Shown here: positions 21,439 through 32,527 of the stretch, piece after piece
Layout of the letters: every line of letters begins with the position of its first letter
Position numbering within the stretch: position 1 is the stretch's first letter
NCBI RefSeq assembly: GCF_010015445.1
Contig: NC_053112.1
Coordinates: forward strand, 39,367,781-39,431,780
Origin: Perca fluviatilis
Taxonomy: Eukaryota > Chordata > Actinopteri > Perciformes > Percidae
Length of the DNA stretch: 64,000 bases
Direction: 5' to 3'
The notes under the pieces: model-generated
What the model saw: only the letters and a program-made list of their open reading frames with translations
Databases searched by the model: none
What the model was told of the DNA's origin: nothing
Position numbers and translations under genes: made by a program

Positions 21439-21977
21439 CGAGCAAAAACAAGGACCATCACAACATGGATGTAGCTAATATAACCACAAGCGATTGTTGA
21501 AAAGCTAGCTCGCATTTGCTTAAACTAAGCAGTCGTTACTCATGGAATCTATTAACGGACGGGTAAATAGATCATCAACACGTTAGGCTCGACTATGGTT
21601 GATATAATTCGTAGGAGCGTACGGGTTGTTGACGGTTTGATTCCGTTAACGTTAGTTAGCATAACGTTACGAATGCTACCGTTAAGCTAAAGAGTCATAT
21701 TAGCTGGCTAGGTGACATTTCGAATTAACATGAAGGCACTTAGCTAGTGAATAGATCGTTGGGCATCATTAGTCCAGCTTTTTAACCTTTATAATTTTAT
21801 AAATATCAATGAGTTAATGTATTGCTCATTATTTTAAACGCCCACAACAACAAGTGGATGTATAGTTGGATAGACTGCTCTGCGTTAATGGTGTAGCTAC
21901 AACCTTAACAGCCTGTGGTAGCATTTTACAAGACTAACGCTAAATATAAAGTCCTCTAAAGACACCGACAGTCTATC

Positions 21978-22269
21978 ATGTCGGACCTGGACACCCTCAT
22001 TGTAACTTTCCAGACCCAGCTCTTGGACGTGATGGAGACTGTGGTGAAGACAGCCATGTACGAGGTCACCAGGTTAGTGGAGGACGGCTTGTTGGAGGAG
22101 GTGCAGCGCAGGAACCGGGAGGTGGAGTCCCTGAGGATGCAGCTGCAATGGGCTGAGAGGAAATTAAGTGACCAAGGAGGGAAAACTGGGAGGTGTGTCC
22201 ACTGTGCCGGGGATGATGTGGAACTGTCCAGTCACACTGCAAAAGAAAGGCCCAAAGAACAGCAGGATG
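21978..22269 (+). CDS. Gene B exon 1
   Basis: Starts ATGTCGGAC (MSDLDTL) and encodes residues 1-97, with a CVHC pair near the end. Donor GTAAGA begins at 22270; ends in phase 1. The paralogous exon of gene A begins one residue register away, supporting this start. Confidence 0.9.
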
Positions 22270-25200
22270 GTAAGAACAAGCAAGACATAAGGTTTATGTA
22301 GGTATACAGAACTCTGTATTATGTTATATACTACTTCAATACTCATTTTTTTCCAGACATTTTGGGGGGCTGTGGTGTGAAAGAAGAGGGCGACTATGTG
22401 GAAAGGTGGACAATAAGCCGTACGCAGGAAGTCGTACCAGAGTCAGCACGGGCAGCAGACAATGCTGCATCCACTCTCAGCCCTGAGAGGAAATCACAGG
22501 TGGGTCACATGAGCAAGTTACTTTGGAAGTGTAATACGTTACTTTTACTTACTAGTCTCGCATTGCTAGACCCTCCACAGCGCTGCGGAGGAGGGTCTGG
22601 CTAGTCCACACAGCATTCCTGGATGGAAGAAAAACTTGCTCTGGTTAATTGGCATTTCTTTAGCGCCGGAAGGAGCCACGGTGCCTCTGCAAAATAGCCT
22701 CGGGAAGGAACTTGTTTTGGTGGAACATGTACATTCAAAAGCAACAGAAAACCCCTGATTGGACAGATAGTCTAGCTAGCTGTCTGGATTTACCCTGCAG
22801 AGAGCTGAGGAGCAGTTTACCATAGTCCTCATAAATCTACCAAGAGTTTGAAATGCCCACACAAAGAAAGCGGAACCCCCAAAAAAGCACACCCTATTTA
22901 GCGAGCTCCTTTTAGAACTTCATTCCACTTTCAAACAATAATTTACCTTACAGGAGGAGTCAACAATCATCCAAACTGCAGAACTGCAAACATTCTGCAT
23001 TCAGACTGTTATGTTATGAAGCAAATTCACATATATAGTTTTTTGTCATAGGCTTACATTATGAAAAGGACCTGGCGACGCAGATTCCCATCACCACACT
23101 AACTCGCTCACAGTGACATGTTGGAAGTCATCGATGTTCCTGCTCGGATCACAGCCTTTATATTATGACAATACTTTCAGCTGTTGAAGGTATTCCTCTC
23201 TCTGTCATCCTCCATCCTTCATTTAGCTTTTATGGCTAGTAGCCGATGTGACCTGCCCTGGCCCTGACCTGCAGCGAGCTAAATTACAACATGCGTACGT
23301 GTCACGTCATCATATAAGTTTTTAAGCCTACCTGGGACATAAAACAAATCGCATTCTGATAACGCAGCATTACTTTGATAAATAACTTTAATATAAATAC
23401 TGTTTTGAAATTGTTATCCCTTACATTACTCATTTCAGGGAAAAGTAATAATATTACAGTAATACATTACTTAGTAACGCATTGAACGTACACGTTCCAC
23501 CAAAACAAGATCCTTCCCGAGGCTATTTTCGCAGCGGCGCCGCAGCTTTTTTCCGGCGCTTAGCCCCGCCCAAGACGATTGTGATTGGTTTAGATAAATG
23601 CCAATAAACCAGAGCATGTTTTTCTCCCATCCCGGAATGATGTGGACTAGCCAGACCTTCCTCTGCAGCGTGTGGACGGTCTGGCAAAGCGAGACTACAG
23701 CAGGACTATCTCAGGGAGAGAATTGCTCTGTGATGCCAGATTAGTGTTGTCCTGCCTAATGCATATCTTCTCTGACGAGACAAATCTGCACCGAGCATTA
23801 TTAACAAAACAAAATGAAACCATATTCTCTGATGTGTTCTCTTTGCTTTTCAGACAACAGAAGACGATGTGTTGCTACCGGATGTGGATGGGAAGGAAGA
23901 AAAAGTGAATAAGCTGTCTTGTTCTTTTGTGCATTGCAGCGGTCCCCTTGAGAGTGAGTATTGTGCTGTGTCACCTAGGTCCTTTGTTTTATTTGCATAT
24001 TAAGTTTCTTTATCTGTATATAGTGAAACATTATGAAACATATCTTACACGACACATTTTATTGAAAAAGAGCCTTTGTTGATGATTTTGCCTCAAGGTG
24101 CCATTAAAAATAAAACAATAAAATCAGATTTCCTTATTACCTAATAGAACGCGTCTCTGTCTGTGTGTATCATAGACTGTAAAAATAATGGACGGAGCAG
24201 CAGTGGCGTCACCCATTGGTTTGTGAACTACCGCTTTGCAATTTGGCTGCCGCCATCATTTTTTAATTAATCTTTTTTTTTTTTTTTTTAACCGGACATG
24301 CCGATTTTTGGACAAGAGAGTGAAACTGGGGAGAACGACGCGGCTAAGCCAGTGTCGTTGGTTTCATGGTGCTGAGCTAAGCTAAGCGCTAAAGAGGGAA
24401 AGTTGCTGATTTTCAACCGTCTGAAGCGAGTCATCCGGCGGAGTTTTGTAATAACTACATATGTAGTTTTGAATATACAGTACTGTGCAAAAGTCTTATG
24501 GCAGTTACACACCAACCAGACGGCCAACTGTCGGCAGAAAAGCCAGTCGGACTGATCAGTCTCCCGGAGTCGGTCCAAAAAGTGCCACAGAACACGCCAA
24601 AGAGACGAGATGTAATACGTCTCCATAACCGCAGGCGGCGCTAATCTGTATTGTTGCCCAAAAAATGAAAACCGGCAGCTGATTGGACAAATGCGTCACA
24701 TGGGTTTGTTTTCTCCGGAAATTCAAGGCCAGACTGTCATGGCGGCTCGTTCAGAATACGATCTGTACTAAAATAGTTCACCGAAACATGTTTCTGAAAA
24801 CATTTTAAGCCAGAAATAGGCCGTGCAGTTGCTGAATCTGTCTTCATTTCAGATCAGGGTCTGATCAAGGTCAGTTTAAAAGATTTTCGTCAGATTTTGA
24901 GAGAATAAGGGTTGTAGAGCGGTACAGTAATGAGTGTCTGCAGGCAACAGTGTAGCATGGTGAAGGTTCCTTGCAAGTTTGGGGCTGCATTTCTGCAAAT
25001 GGAGTTGGAGATTTGGTCAGGATTAATGGTGTCCTCAATGCTGAGAGATACAGGCAGATACTTATCTATCATGCAGTACCATCAGGGAGGCGTATGATTG
25101 GCCCCAAATTTAATCTGCAGCAGGACAACGACCCCAAACATCCAGCCAAGGTCATTAAGAACTATCTTCAGCATAAAGAAGAACAAGAAGTCCTGGAAGT

Positions 25201-27162
25201 GATGGCACGGCCCCCCACAGAGCCCTGATCTCAGCATCATCCAGTCTGTCTGGGATAACATGAAGAGACAGAAGGATGTGAGGAAGCCTCCATCCACAGA
25301 AGATCTGTGGTTAGTTCTCCAAGATGTTTGGAACAACCTACCAGCCGAGTTCCTTCAAAAACTTTGTGCAAGTGTACCTAGAAGAATTGACATGACTGTC
25401 TTGAAGGCAAAAGGTGGTCACACCAAATATTGATTTGATTTAGATTTCTCTTCTGTTCATTCACTGCATTTTGTTAATTGATGAATATAAACTATTAACA
25501 CTTCCATTTTTGAAAGCATTCTTAGTTTACAGCATTTTTTCATACCTGCCTATATATATATTTACACTCCCCGCTGGGAACAAACCAAACACAAAATCAA
25601 AGAATAAAGTAATTTCCCCTCACAATTTCTTAAAAGACAGCACCAGTAACATGTTTTATGCTTCCTGTGAATATAATCCTATTAATCTTATTTCCATATA
25701 CATGTATTTTGTATATACTCTGTGTTAACAAAAGTGAAAAGTGGACGTAGTCACGTGTATCCTGGGCTGTTTCATTGCATTTGGGCCACCGCAATCTAGG
25801 TAACTACTGGGAAACACTGGACTTTATCAATCCTCTTACACAATCCTCTTATGATTTAAAAAAATAAATAAAATAAAATAAAAAAGAAGAACAACAATTT
25901 CAGTGGATTATGTTTTGTCTGGATCAAAATACCGAGCTGACCGTGTTAGCTGTGGCAGCAACCAACTTGCTTTGATGGTGACTGTCTACCAATTGAAAAA
26001 AGGCTGTTGCAGTCATTACTATAAACCCCTGTTTCTATTCATTATTCTAGGTGAAGCAGGACCTGAATCCCACAGTGCTACTGAGAAGACTGAGGCACAG
26101 CCAAAACAGACTCAGGAGAACAGTGAAGAATTGAGGGTTGTTATTAAGGAAGACCCACAGATCTGTGCTGCATATGTTTTTCCTGAAGACCAGGGGGAAA
26201 CCTACATGGCTGCAGATCCATCTTTAGAGGTGGACAGCGGTTGGCCTCTAATGCAAACAGAACACGAGCGGCCAAACTCTGCCACAGCAGCCGACGACGT
26301 TCCGGCTACCCCAGGGAGAGATCAGATTCCATCCTCAGCGTCCCCGAAGGCAAGACCGCCAAACACTGACGCGTCGGGCGTGGCTATCAAGCAGGAGGTT
26401 ATCGTTGATTCTGATGGGTGTGTGGAAAGCGAGCCTCAAGAAAAGAAAGCGACAAAGTCTGGGATGCCGTCTTTCTCGTGTTCAGTAAAACAGCGCAGAG
26501 TGAGTTCAGAAGCACTCAGGCAGAACCGCATTACCCACAAAGCCACCGCGCAGGAGGTTATGAAGCTGCATTCCAAAGTGGGCACAGGTGTCAGACTGCA
26601 AGCCGCCATGCAGCACCTCCACAGGCCGATGAAAAAGACCGCTCACACGCACTCGGACAGTAGCGCCACGGCGCCGTCCGTAGCTCACTCTCAGGCTGTA
26701 AACCTAAATCCCCTCAACAGAGCGCCCTCCACATCTAAAACCGCTGCTCCTCCCCTTCCTCCACACTCAGCCCAGCGAGTTCAACAAGCCGCAGCACATA
26801 ACCGATCTTGCGCCCCATGGATCAGCATCAAGACCCATCAGTCTGCGAACTCCCACCCCGCCAACCCCTTACCCCATTCGGTCTCGCACCCTCACGCCGG
26901 CCCCAGGCACCTCCTGCGCTGTGGCCAGTGCGGGAAGTGCTTCCCCCACCCCAGCAACCTGAAGGCCCACCTGCAGACTCACACAGGCGAGAGGCCTTTC
27001 TGCTGCTCGCTCTGTGGCCGCAGCTTCACCAAGCTGAGCAACCTCAAGGCCCACCGGCGGGTCCACACCGGAGAGAGACCGTACTGCTGCTCGGCGTGCG
27101 GCAAACGCTTCACCCAGAAATGTAACCTGAAACGCCACCAGAGGATCCATCTGGATGTATGA
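21978..27162 (+). CDS. Gene B: C2H2 zinc-finger protein, four exons, 548 aa
   Basis: Coding exons 21978-22269, 22357-22499, 23854-23953 and 26051-27162 total 1647 nt and form one open frame with phases 1, 0, 1, the pattern seen in gene A. Residues 1-97 carry the shared helical module ([19 protein letters not shown]) and a coiled coil ([18 protein letters not shown]). The middle is acidic and proline/serine-rich and includes possible SUMO acceptor motifs (VVIKED, VAIKQE). Three canonical C2H2 fingers fill about residues 468-546. It is predicted to be a nuclear DNA-binding regulator and a tandem paralogue of gene A. Intron 1 is only 87 bp while introns 2 and 3 contain transposons. A perfect CRE lies upstream. 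Orthologue name not recognised. Confidence 0.9.
22357..22499 (+). CDS. Gene B exon 2
   Basis: 143 nt after acceptor TTTTTCCAG, before donor GTGGGT. Reads [18 protein letters not shown] after completing a GAC codon with exon 1; ends at a CAG codon in phase 0. Confidence 0.85.
22555..23695. mobile_element. DNA element with about 200-bp inverted arms, gene B intron 2
   Basis: The arms at 22555-22745 and 23492-23695 are inverted copies starting GTCTCGCATTGCTAGACC and (inward) GTCTCGCTTTGCCAGACC. They share GCTCTGGTT, CCGCCC-type and GTTTTGGTGGAAC motifs. The flanks (CTA left, TAC right) do not make a clear duplication. Class uncertain, perhaps Harbinger-like. The interior is non-coding. Confidence 0.75.
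23854..23953 (+). CDS. Gene B exon 3
   Basis: 100 nt between acceptor TGCTTTTCAG and donor GTGAGT. Reads [17 protein letters not shown] and later [12 protein letters not shown]; ends in phase 1 and joins exon 4 as AGT. Confidence 0.83.
24174..24475. other. Gene B intron 3, probable unclassified repeat
   Basis: Begins ATAGACTGTAAAAATAATGG, which looks like a common fish interspersed-repeat edge, and includes an 18-base T run. No termini could be paired, so only the location is given. Confidence 0.35.
24670..24862 (-). mobile_element. Inverted fragment of the gene A intron 3 hAT MITE family
   Basis: Motifs such as GGCGGCTCGTTCAGAATACG and AAAACATTTTAAG are the reverse complement of the interior of the MITE at 17702-18169. 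It is embedded in the Tc1 remnant. Confidence 0.65.
24941..25432 (+). pseudogene. Tc1 transposase C-terminal remnant
   Basis: Reads [14 protein letters not shown], then the second catalytic aspartate in [11 protein letters not shown] base insertion in the C run near 25215 shifts the frame; the other frame continues [15 protein letters not shown]. The position expected to hold the catalytic glutamate is a glutamine (CAG). The N-terminal DNA-binding domain and first aspartate are missing. Non-functional. Confidence 0.8.
26051..27162 (+). CDS. Gene B exon 4 with three C2H2 fingers
   Basis: Begins after acceptor TTATTCTAG; an upstream open frame extends into the intron but the splice site and phase fix this start. 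A long acidic/serine/proline region precedes fingers [19 protein letters not shown] and [10 protein letters not shown], joined by THTGERP and VHTGERP linkers. The stop TGA follows HQRIHLDV. All twelve zinc ligands are present. Confidence 0.93.
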
Positions 27163-27178
27163 CGATGGACAGCCAGTG

Positions 27179-27184
27179 ATTAAA
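27179..27184 (+). terminator. ATTAAA variant poly(A) signal of gene B
   Basis: A variant signal only 17 bp after the stop codon and upstream of the MITE in the 3' region. It would give a very short 3' end. Confidence 0.3.
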
Positions 27185-27215
27185 AGACGAGTTCGGTGTG
27201 TTTTGTTTCTTTTTA

Positions 27216-27717
27216 GGCTACATTTACATCGCTCCGTTTTTGGTTTTTAAGCGGCTTTTTTGAGCCAAAAGCGATCTCCTTGCACACAAGTGTGTTTAGC
27301 TCCAGTAGGAGAGCTAATCTCCGTTTAAACTAACAGGCCCAAACCGCATATCTCATCAGCATTCTGGTATACTGCGCATGCACGTGCCGGGGTAAACAGG
27401 AGGCAGCATGAATACTCTGCCTGTTGCTGGCAGTGGCCATGGCAACGTGTGTGGCTCAGTCTCAGAGAACGAGACGTCATGACCCAATCAGGCGGCGAAA
27501 CATTGGCGTCAGCGTTTGGTGTTGCCAAAGGTCTCAGTTTGCGGCCGTTTGCGACTGCAACACAACATGGGAGATTGCAAACCAAAACGGGGTCAGAAGT
27601 GTTTTCAAATGTCTCCGGTTTAGGGGCTCAGAAGCGCCAGAGCAGCGCGAATGCGAGGTGTAAAGGTAGCAAAAGATATTTGTTTTTAAACCGAGCCGTA
27701 GCAATGTCAATGTAGCC
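27216..27717. mobile_element. Harbinger-type MITE in gene B 3' region
   Basis: Inverted termini GGCTACATTTACAT and GGCTACATTGACAT (read inward), flanked by TTA at 27213-27215 and 27718-27720, the canonical PIF/Harbinger target. 502 bp, non-coding. Confidence 0.8.
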
Positions 27718-27924
27718 TTAGAGATGAAGATGCTACAGTGTTTCCTTTGCGATGTTTGAGATTGCAAAAAATGCTCCTTGTGTTCTCGTCTCTTGAAGTG
27801 ATTGTCCCAAGTCCTCGTGTGCATTCCAGAAAGGTTCATCTAGTAACGTGTTGTAGTGTTATTGAAGGACGAAAAACAGCGTGTTGTGAATCACGCACAG
27901 AGATAGGTCAGTTGTCACTCGGTT

Positions 27925-27930
27925 AATAAA
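27925..27930 (+). terminator. AATAAA polyadenylation signal of gene B
   Basis: Canonical signal about 760 bp after the stop. If it is used, two thirds of the 3' UTR derive from the MITE at 27216-27717. Confidence 0.5.
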
Positions 27931-28618
27931 TACTTATTCTGTGAATACAAAACACATGCTTCCATGATATCAATTGCACCACGCCTGCTGTGAGCACTAA
28001 CACATTTATATCTGGGCCCGTATTTGTCAACCTGCTGAAAGGAACTTTTTGGACTTGTGAAAGATGTATGTAAGAGTTCTTCCCTTTTACTCAAACTCAC
28101 AAACTTAAATGTAAGTTAGTTACCCACTTAATTGCGTCTTGAAAAATACTTTTATGAAACGTAATAGTTCCAGAGGTCTGTAAACTTGGTTAAAGGTAGA
28201 TCCTAGATGGCTGCAGTAGAGAAACCGGTGAGCACACACAATATATTCATCATGACTTATGATGAATAATGAGTTCAGAATGGTGTCGTTTTAGCCTAAT
28301 ATTTGTATTTAATTGAAGTATTTCATACGTTGTTAAACTGCTTTTCATTTTATATTTATTTGATTTGCTTTATTTGTTATTATTTTACCCCTATCTATGT
28401 ATTTATATGTTAAAAAATAAATTTGATTTGTTGTTAATTTCACATGTTAATTGCTGGAGATACTAAAGGGGAACTACGCCCATTTTCAAAATTCATACAT
28501 GTTATTCTTATGGTCTAATACAGTCCTAAAATATTAGCATGCATGAACAACTCTCTCACAAATCCATAAACTAGAGAGCTAAAACTCAACTTTGTGATGT
28601 CATCAAGTATGGTGTATA
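27931..28618. other. Intergenic stretch with repeat edges
   Basis: Contains possible element edges GGGCCCGTATTTGTCAACC near 28014 and AAAGGGGAACTACGCCC near 28467, neither with a partner terminus. No gene seen. Confidence 0.35.
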
Positions 28619-29159
28619 ATGCTGCGTTCATAGACATCGAAAAAAACCCGTCATCATTCACGTCACTTCCTGTGGGAATCGGAGGTGGGGAAACTCGGGC
28701 TGGATGGAGGCGACTTTGGGTCACTGAACATATTTCAGTGACAATAAACTGTTTATTGTGGACAAATGCCTCTGCCAAGAAACATACACAGACATAACAT
28801 TTTTCAAATTATTCATAAATAGGCCTATGCATAAAAAAACAACACATTATCCGTGTCTTTTCCCGTTGGTTGTCCTGCAGATAACACAAACACACACCTG
28901 TCCATGTGCTGTTTCCATGCTCGTATAAGAAAACAGCAGCAGATCTTTTGTTATTGCGGCCTCCATGTTTTCACTCACCTGATCCTCTAGGCTACGGCCA
29001 ACCGTTGGTGGCAGTCATGCAACAAGTTGTTATGCCAAACGCCCATATAACAGAAGAAGAAGAACACACATCCCGACCATGTGAACGCTGGCAGTCGGAA
29101 AAACAACGTAACTACGGGAGGGCGGTCCCTGTTATTCCCAGGTGGCATGAACGCAGCAT
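28619..29159. mobile_element. TIR MITE, ATGCTGCGTTCAT termini
   Basis: Inverted termini ATGCTGCGTTCAT at both edges enclose 541 bp. No clear target duplication and no coding frame, so the class is unknown. Confidence 0.65.
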
Positions 29160-29186
29160 ATGTGTGGCACTGCTCCGTAGACAATA

Positions 29187-29910
29187 GGCTCGTTCCAGAT
29201 GACCTGCGCCTCGCCTGTGAAGTGGACGAGAGCAGGCGGCAGCAGTCGGGGGCGGTGACAAAAATCCGCTCTCAAGTGGGACAGTTTCCAGCAGCCTTCA
29301 GGCTGAACAGGAAGTGACAGAAACACTGTGGTCCGATTCCGATTTAATAAAATGTTATCAGACCCATATATCAGCTCCTACACACTCTCCAGTGGTTTTT
29401 ATTATGACAGAGTAGCTGTCCAAATGCTCTACATGCGATCTGTTGCTGATCTTAATAAACAACAGACTAGATGATCCATAATCTGAACCGATTTAGTCTC
29501 TCTGACTTCTAAACATAACTATCAGCCACACAACGTGTTCTGTACAGAATAAGCCTTTAAATCAGACAAATCGCAGTCAAAATCCCTCCGATTCAAAATC
29601 AATAAAAAGTTTATTTAAAACGTCATCATGTTGAGTCGATTCTGAACCAATCAGCTGTTGGATCAGCTGAGAGGCCGGCGTTTCCCAGCATGCCCTGGGT
29701 CCGCCTGGGTCTTGCAGTCAGTGGAGAGCAACTGCGGCGCCTGGCTCTACAAACTGCGGCCGCCTTGATCTCGTGAGGTTATCGTTGCCCACGTGTGCAT
29801 GACGTCAGAGCAAGTCGGGATCAAGTCGGACACAAATCTAACCGGCATGCGTTGGGCGGCGATCGCCGGTGATCGATTCTGCGCAGATCTGGCGCATCTC
29901 GAACGAGCCT
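29187..29910. mobile_element. TIR element, AGGCTCGTTCSAGATG termini
   Basis: Left AGGCTCGTTCCAGATG and right (inward) AGGCTCGTTCGAGATG are inverted. The flanks are too short or degenerate to name a duplication; a TWA-type target is possible. 724 bp, non-coding. Confidence 0.7.
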
Positions 29911-29920
29911 TATGAATGGA

Positions 29921-30288
29921 CCTTTTTCACAGCAGACGTTGACTTGTCATAGTAGGAAAAGCACAGCTGAAATTGATAACCTTAACGATGGCTCAGTTCC
30001 ATCAAGTGTCCCAGTAAGCTATTTCAGAGAGTCAGCATGCACAATACCAGGACCTCTCCTAAGTGGAATGCAGCCATCAGTAATGGTTTAATACCAAGAC
30101 CTCTCCTAAGTGGAATGCAGCCATCAGTAATGGTTTAATACCAGGACCTCTCCTAAGTGGAATGCAGCCATCAGTAATGGTTTAATACCAGGGCCTCTCC
30201 TAAGTGGAATGCAGCCATCAGTAATGGGTTTGAACACACCTGTGCTTTTCCTACTATGACATGTCAACATGTCTGCCGTGAAAAAGCT
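29921..30288. mobile_element. Foldback MITE enclosing four 47-bp repeats
   Basis: The arms (29921-29968 and 30238-30288) are inverted; both contain TCATAGTAGGAAAAGCACAG and CTTTTTCAC. The centre is a tandem array. No target duplication is evident. Confidence 0.8.
30043..30230 (+). repeat. Minisatellite, 4 x 47 bp
   Basis: Units start AATACCARGRCCTCTCCTAA at 30043, 30090, 30137 and 30184, an exact 47-bp spacing with very few substitutions. Confidence 0.95.
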
Positions 30289-30675
30289 CTATTGGGAAAG
30301 ATGTTATAGATGACGCTGAGAGCACCCAGGGGAATGTTCTGGCTATATGGGAATACTTTCTGCTTCACAACTGAGAACACTACAATATAATACAACTCAT
30401 TTGGGTCTAAAACAAAAGAAAACAAAAACAGTCTTCCATTCATTGTCTCTGGAGCAGCTCCAGACTGTATACCTGATGACATCACAAGTTTGAGACTTCT
30501 CTGGTTTATGGCTTTGAGAGAGAGTAGCTCATGTTCACCAGTATTGATTAAACGTTCCTAGGCCGTGGAAATAACATTGGAATTAATTTAGGTGGTGTTC
30601 CCCTTTTAAGGGTTTAAAAAGAAATAAAATTAACCTTTCCTTCTTTAAATAATTCCAATTGCAGGTTTCCTTTAA

Positions 30676-30969
30676 CCCTTGTGTTGTCCTTCGGGTCCCA
30701 GTGACCCGAAGGACAACACAAGGATTATGTACTTCCGTTTACTTTGTTGAGAATTGCTCTCTAAAACCGGTTTCTTTTAAAGTAAGTAAGTAAAGTTTAT
30801 TTCTAGAACACATTTAAACACAGTTTATGCTGACCAAAATGCTGTACAAACAAGAACTAAGGTGCTGTATTAACCCTTGTTTAGAGAGCAATTCTCAACA
30901 AAGTAAATGGAAGTACATAATCCTTGTGTTGTCCTTCGGGTCACTGGGACCCGAAGGACAACACAAGGG
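30676..30969. mobile_element. piggyBac-like MITE with palindromic ends
   Basis: Termini CCCTTGTGTTGTCC and complement lie between TTAA at 30672-30675 and 30970-30973. CCC-type tips plus TTAA fit piggyBac. Inverted arms extend about 90 bp, and each arm tip is itself a hairpin (GTCCTTCGGGTC...GACCCGAAGGAC). A LINE/SINE-tail-like fragment sits in the centre. Confidence 0.88.
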
Positions 30970-30973
30970 TTAA

Positions 30974-31359
30974 AAGGATGAAAAAGTGGGAAGATGTCGG
31001 GTAAATCGTGATCACTGAATGGCTAATACTTTTAATTTCCTAAATCACATTTCTTTTAATTGATTTTACTATCTAAACAAATATAGAGGTTATTTAAAAT
31101 GCAAATCACGTGACAAAAAAACATCTAAAAACAAAAATAAAGGAGAAAACATATACCACTAGGCCTGAACGATTTGGGGGGGGGGGGAACTGAATTGCGA
31201 TTTTTCTGCCAGATTTTTTGTGTGAAAAGTTTAGCTAAAGTTCAATATTCACTATGTAACAGATAATATTATAACATGAGACACCATCAAAACTGCTCTA
31301 TATTCTTACGCAAGGATGAGAACATCGATATGAACTGCCAGCAATAAGCGGTTTTCTTT
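30974..31359. other. Spacer with hAT-like edge
   Basis: TAGGCCTGAACGATT near 31164, followed by a G run, resembles a hAT 5' edge without a partner. Otherwise AT-rich and featureless. Confidence 0.35.
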
Positions 31360-31869
31360 TACAGTTTTTTTCAGTTGCTTAAGCACAATTTTGAAAACAG
31401 CGACCGTCTTTTTCAAAACACTACACACAAATAGCACAACCACACACCCAATCAGCAGCACACCTCAGACCCTTTGCAAAACTATACACTAATTTATAAA
31501 AACAGAACCAGATACACACTGCTGTTGCTAACCTAAAACACTTTTAGCAATTCTACTTCTCAGTGATTAGAGTACTGTAAATGATACACAGAGAAAGTGC
31601 AAATTTACAATAAGTTCACTAAACACTACACAAGACCAATGCTGCAGACTGAGGAAAATATCATTTATTTCTATCCATATACCCAAATCAGTCAACATGT
31701 CAACATGGAGAATCGCAACAAAACAAGTCCCAGTTTTCATGCTACTACAGTAGTGTGCATAACACGGTTAGCTCCGCAAACAACAGACAAACATAAAATA
31801 CGGTATCCAGTACAGGTTACAATCACAAAAAAACAACAGCAAACAAAGAAATGATCTGAAAAAGTACAG

Positions 31870-32020
31870 AAAATACTAGACATTATCTCTTCGCCTGGCT
31901 GGATCTGGCTAGAGAATTTCATCACCATCACAGGCGATATATCCTCATTGGCGAGACAACCGTCTTGAATGTGGAATCCATCCTTGCACAGCTGCAGCGT
32001 CGACTTGGTCACAGGCGTCC
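31870..32020 (-). pseudogene. C-terminal tail of IS630-type transposase
   Basis: One minus-strand frame reads MEDACDQVDAAAVQGWIPHS and later ends in PDPARRR, with in-frame stops between. This resembles the C-terminus of a fish IS630-type transposase. The DDE core that should precede it is missing. Confidence 0.5.
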
Positions 32021-32175
32021 TCCATGGCCTGAATGAGGGGTACCTGAGCCTGGGGCCGGAGATCGTAAACCCCCGCGTGAATATGGGCCCCCTTCCTCCT
32101 TGTCGTTCTCGACCCTCAAATGTCACAGGGAGGGGTATCAAAAGTGCTGATATGGTGCATACAATGAGCAGCTGA

Positions 32176-32527
32176 TTACTGTAACTGTAGACAGATTTTC
32201 TTTGACCTGTTTCCTTGTCGAAATGTCCTCATGACAGATGCCGCTGTATATCTACTAAGATTTGGCTGAACTCTTAGTCCAGCCTCCCTCAGCGTCAGTC
32301 CGTGGTTCACAACACGGTCCACTAGTGTTGCGCGACTTTCATTTGATACATTTGTTCCTCTTCTTCTTTGAGCATATTCTCCGGATATTCTCAGATCTCC
32401 CTCTCCCTCTTCCTCTACCTCCACCTCGGCCTCTACCTCTGGCTGGGCCTCTTCCTCTTCCTCTACCTCCTTCTCCTCCTCTGTGGATTCTCCCTCTCAC
32501 TCTCAGTCTTCTTCTGACTCCTTCCAT
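32176..32527 (-). pseudogene. IS630-type transposase N-terminus with Arg-Gly tail
   Basis: From ATG at 32527 the frame is arginine/glycine-rich (GRGRGRGPARGRGRGGGRG), then RSENIRRICSKK. A frameshift near 32390 leads into a helix-turn-helix region (ATLVDRVVNHGLTLREAGL, SVMRTFRQGNR). The basic RG tail plus HTH is a plausible DNA-binding half; catalytic residues are absent. Confidence 0.65.

Larger units (their letters stand above)
24478..25550 (+). mobile_element. Decayed Tc1-like element in gene B intron 3
   Basis: Left terminus CAGTACTGTGCAAAAGTCTTA follows a TA at 24476-24477. After about 25 bp it is replaced by foreign repeat sequence (about 24503-24880). The C-terminal half of a Tc1 transposase and the 3' non-coding part follow. 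The right terminus is lost at an AT-rich run near 25550. Confidence 0.7.
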
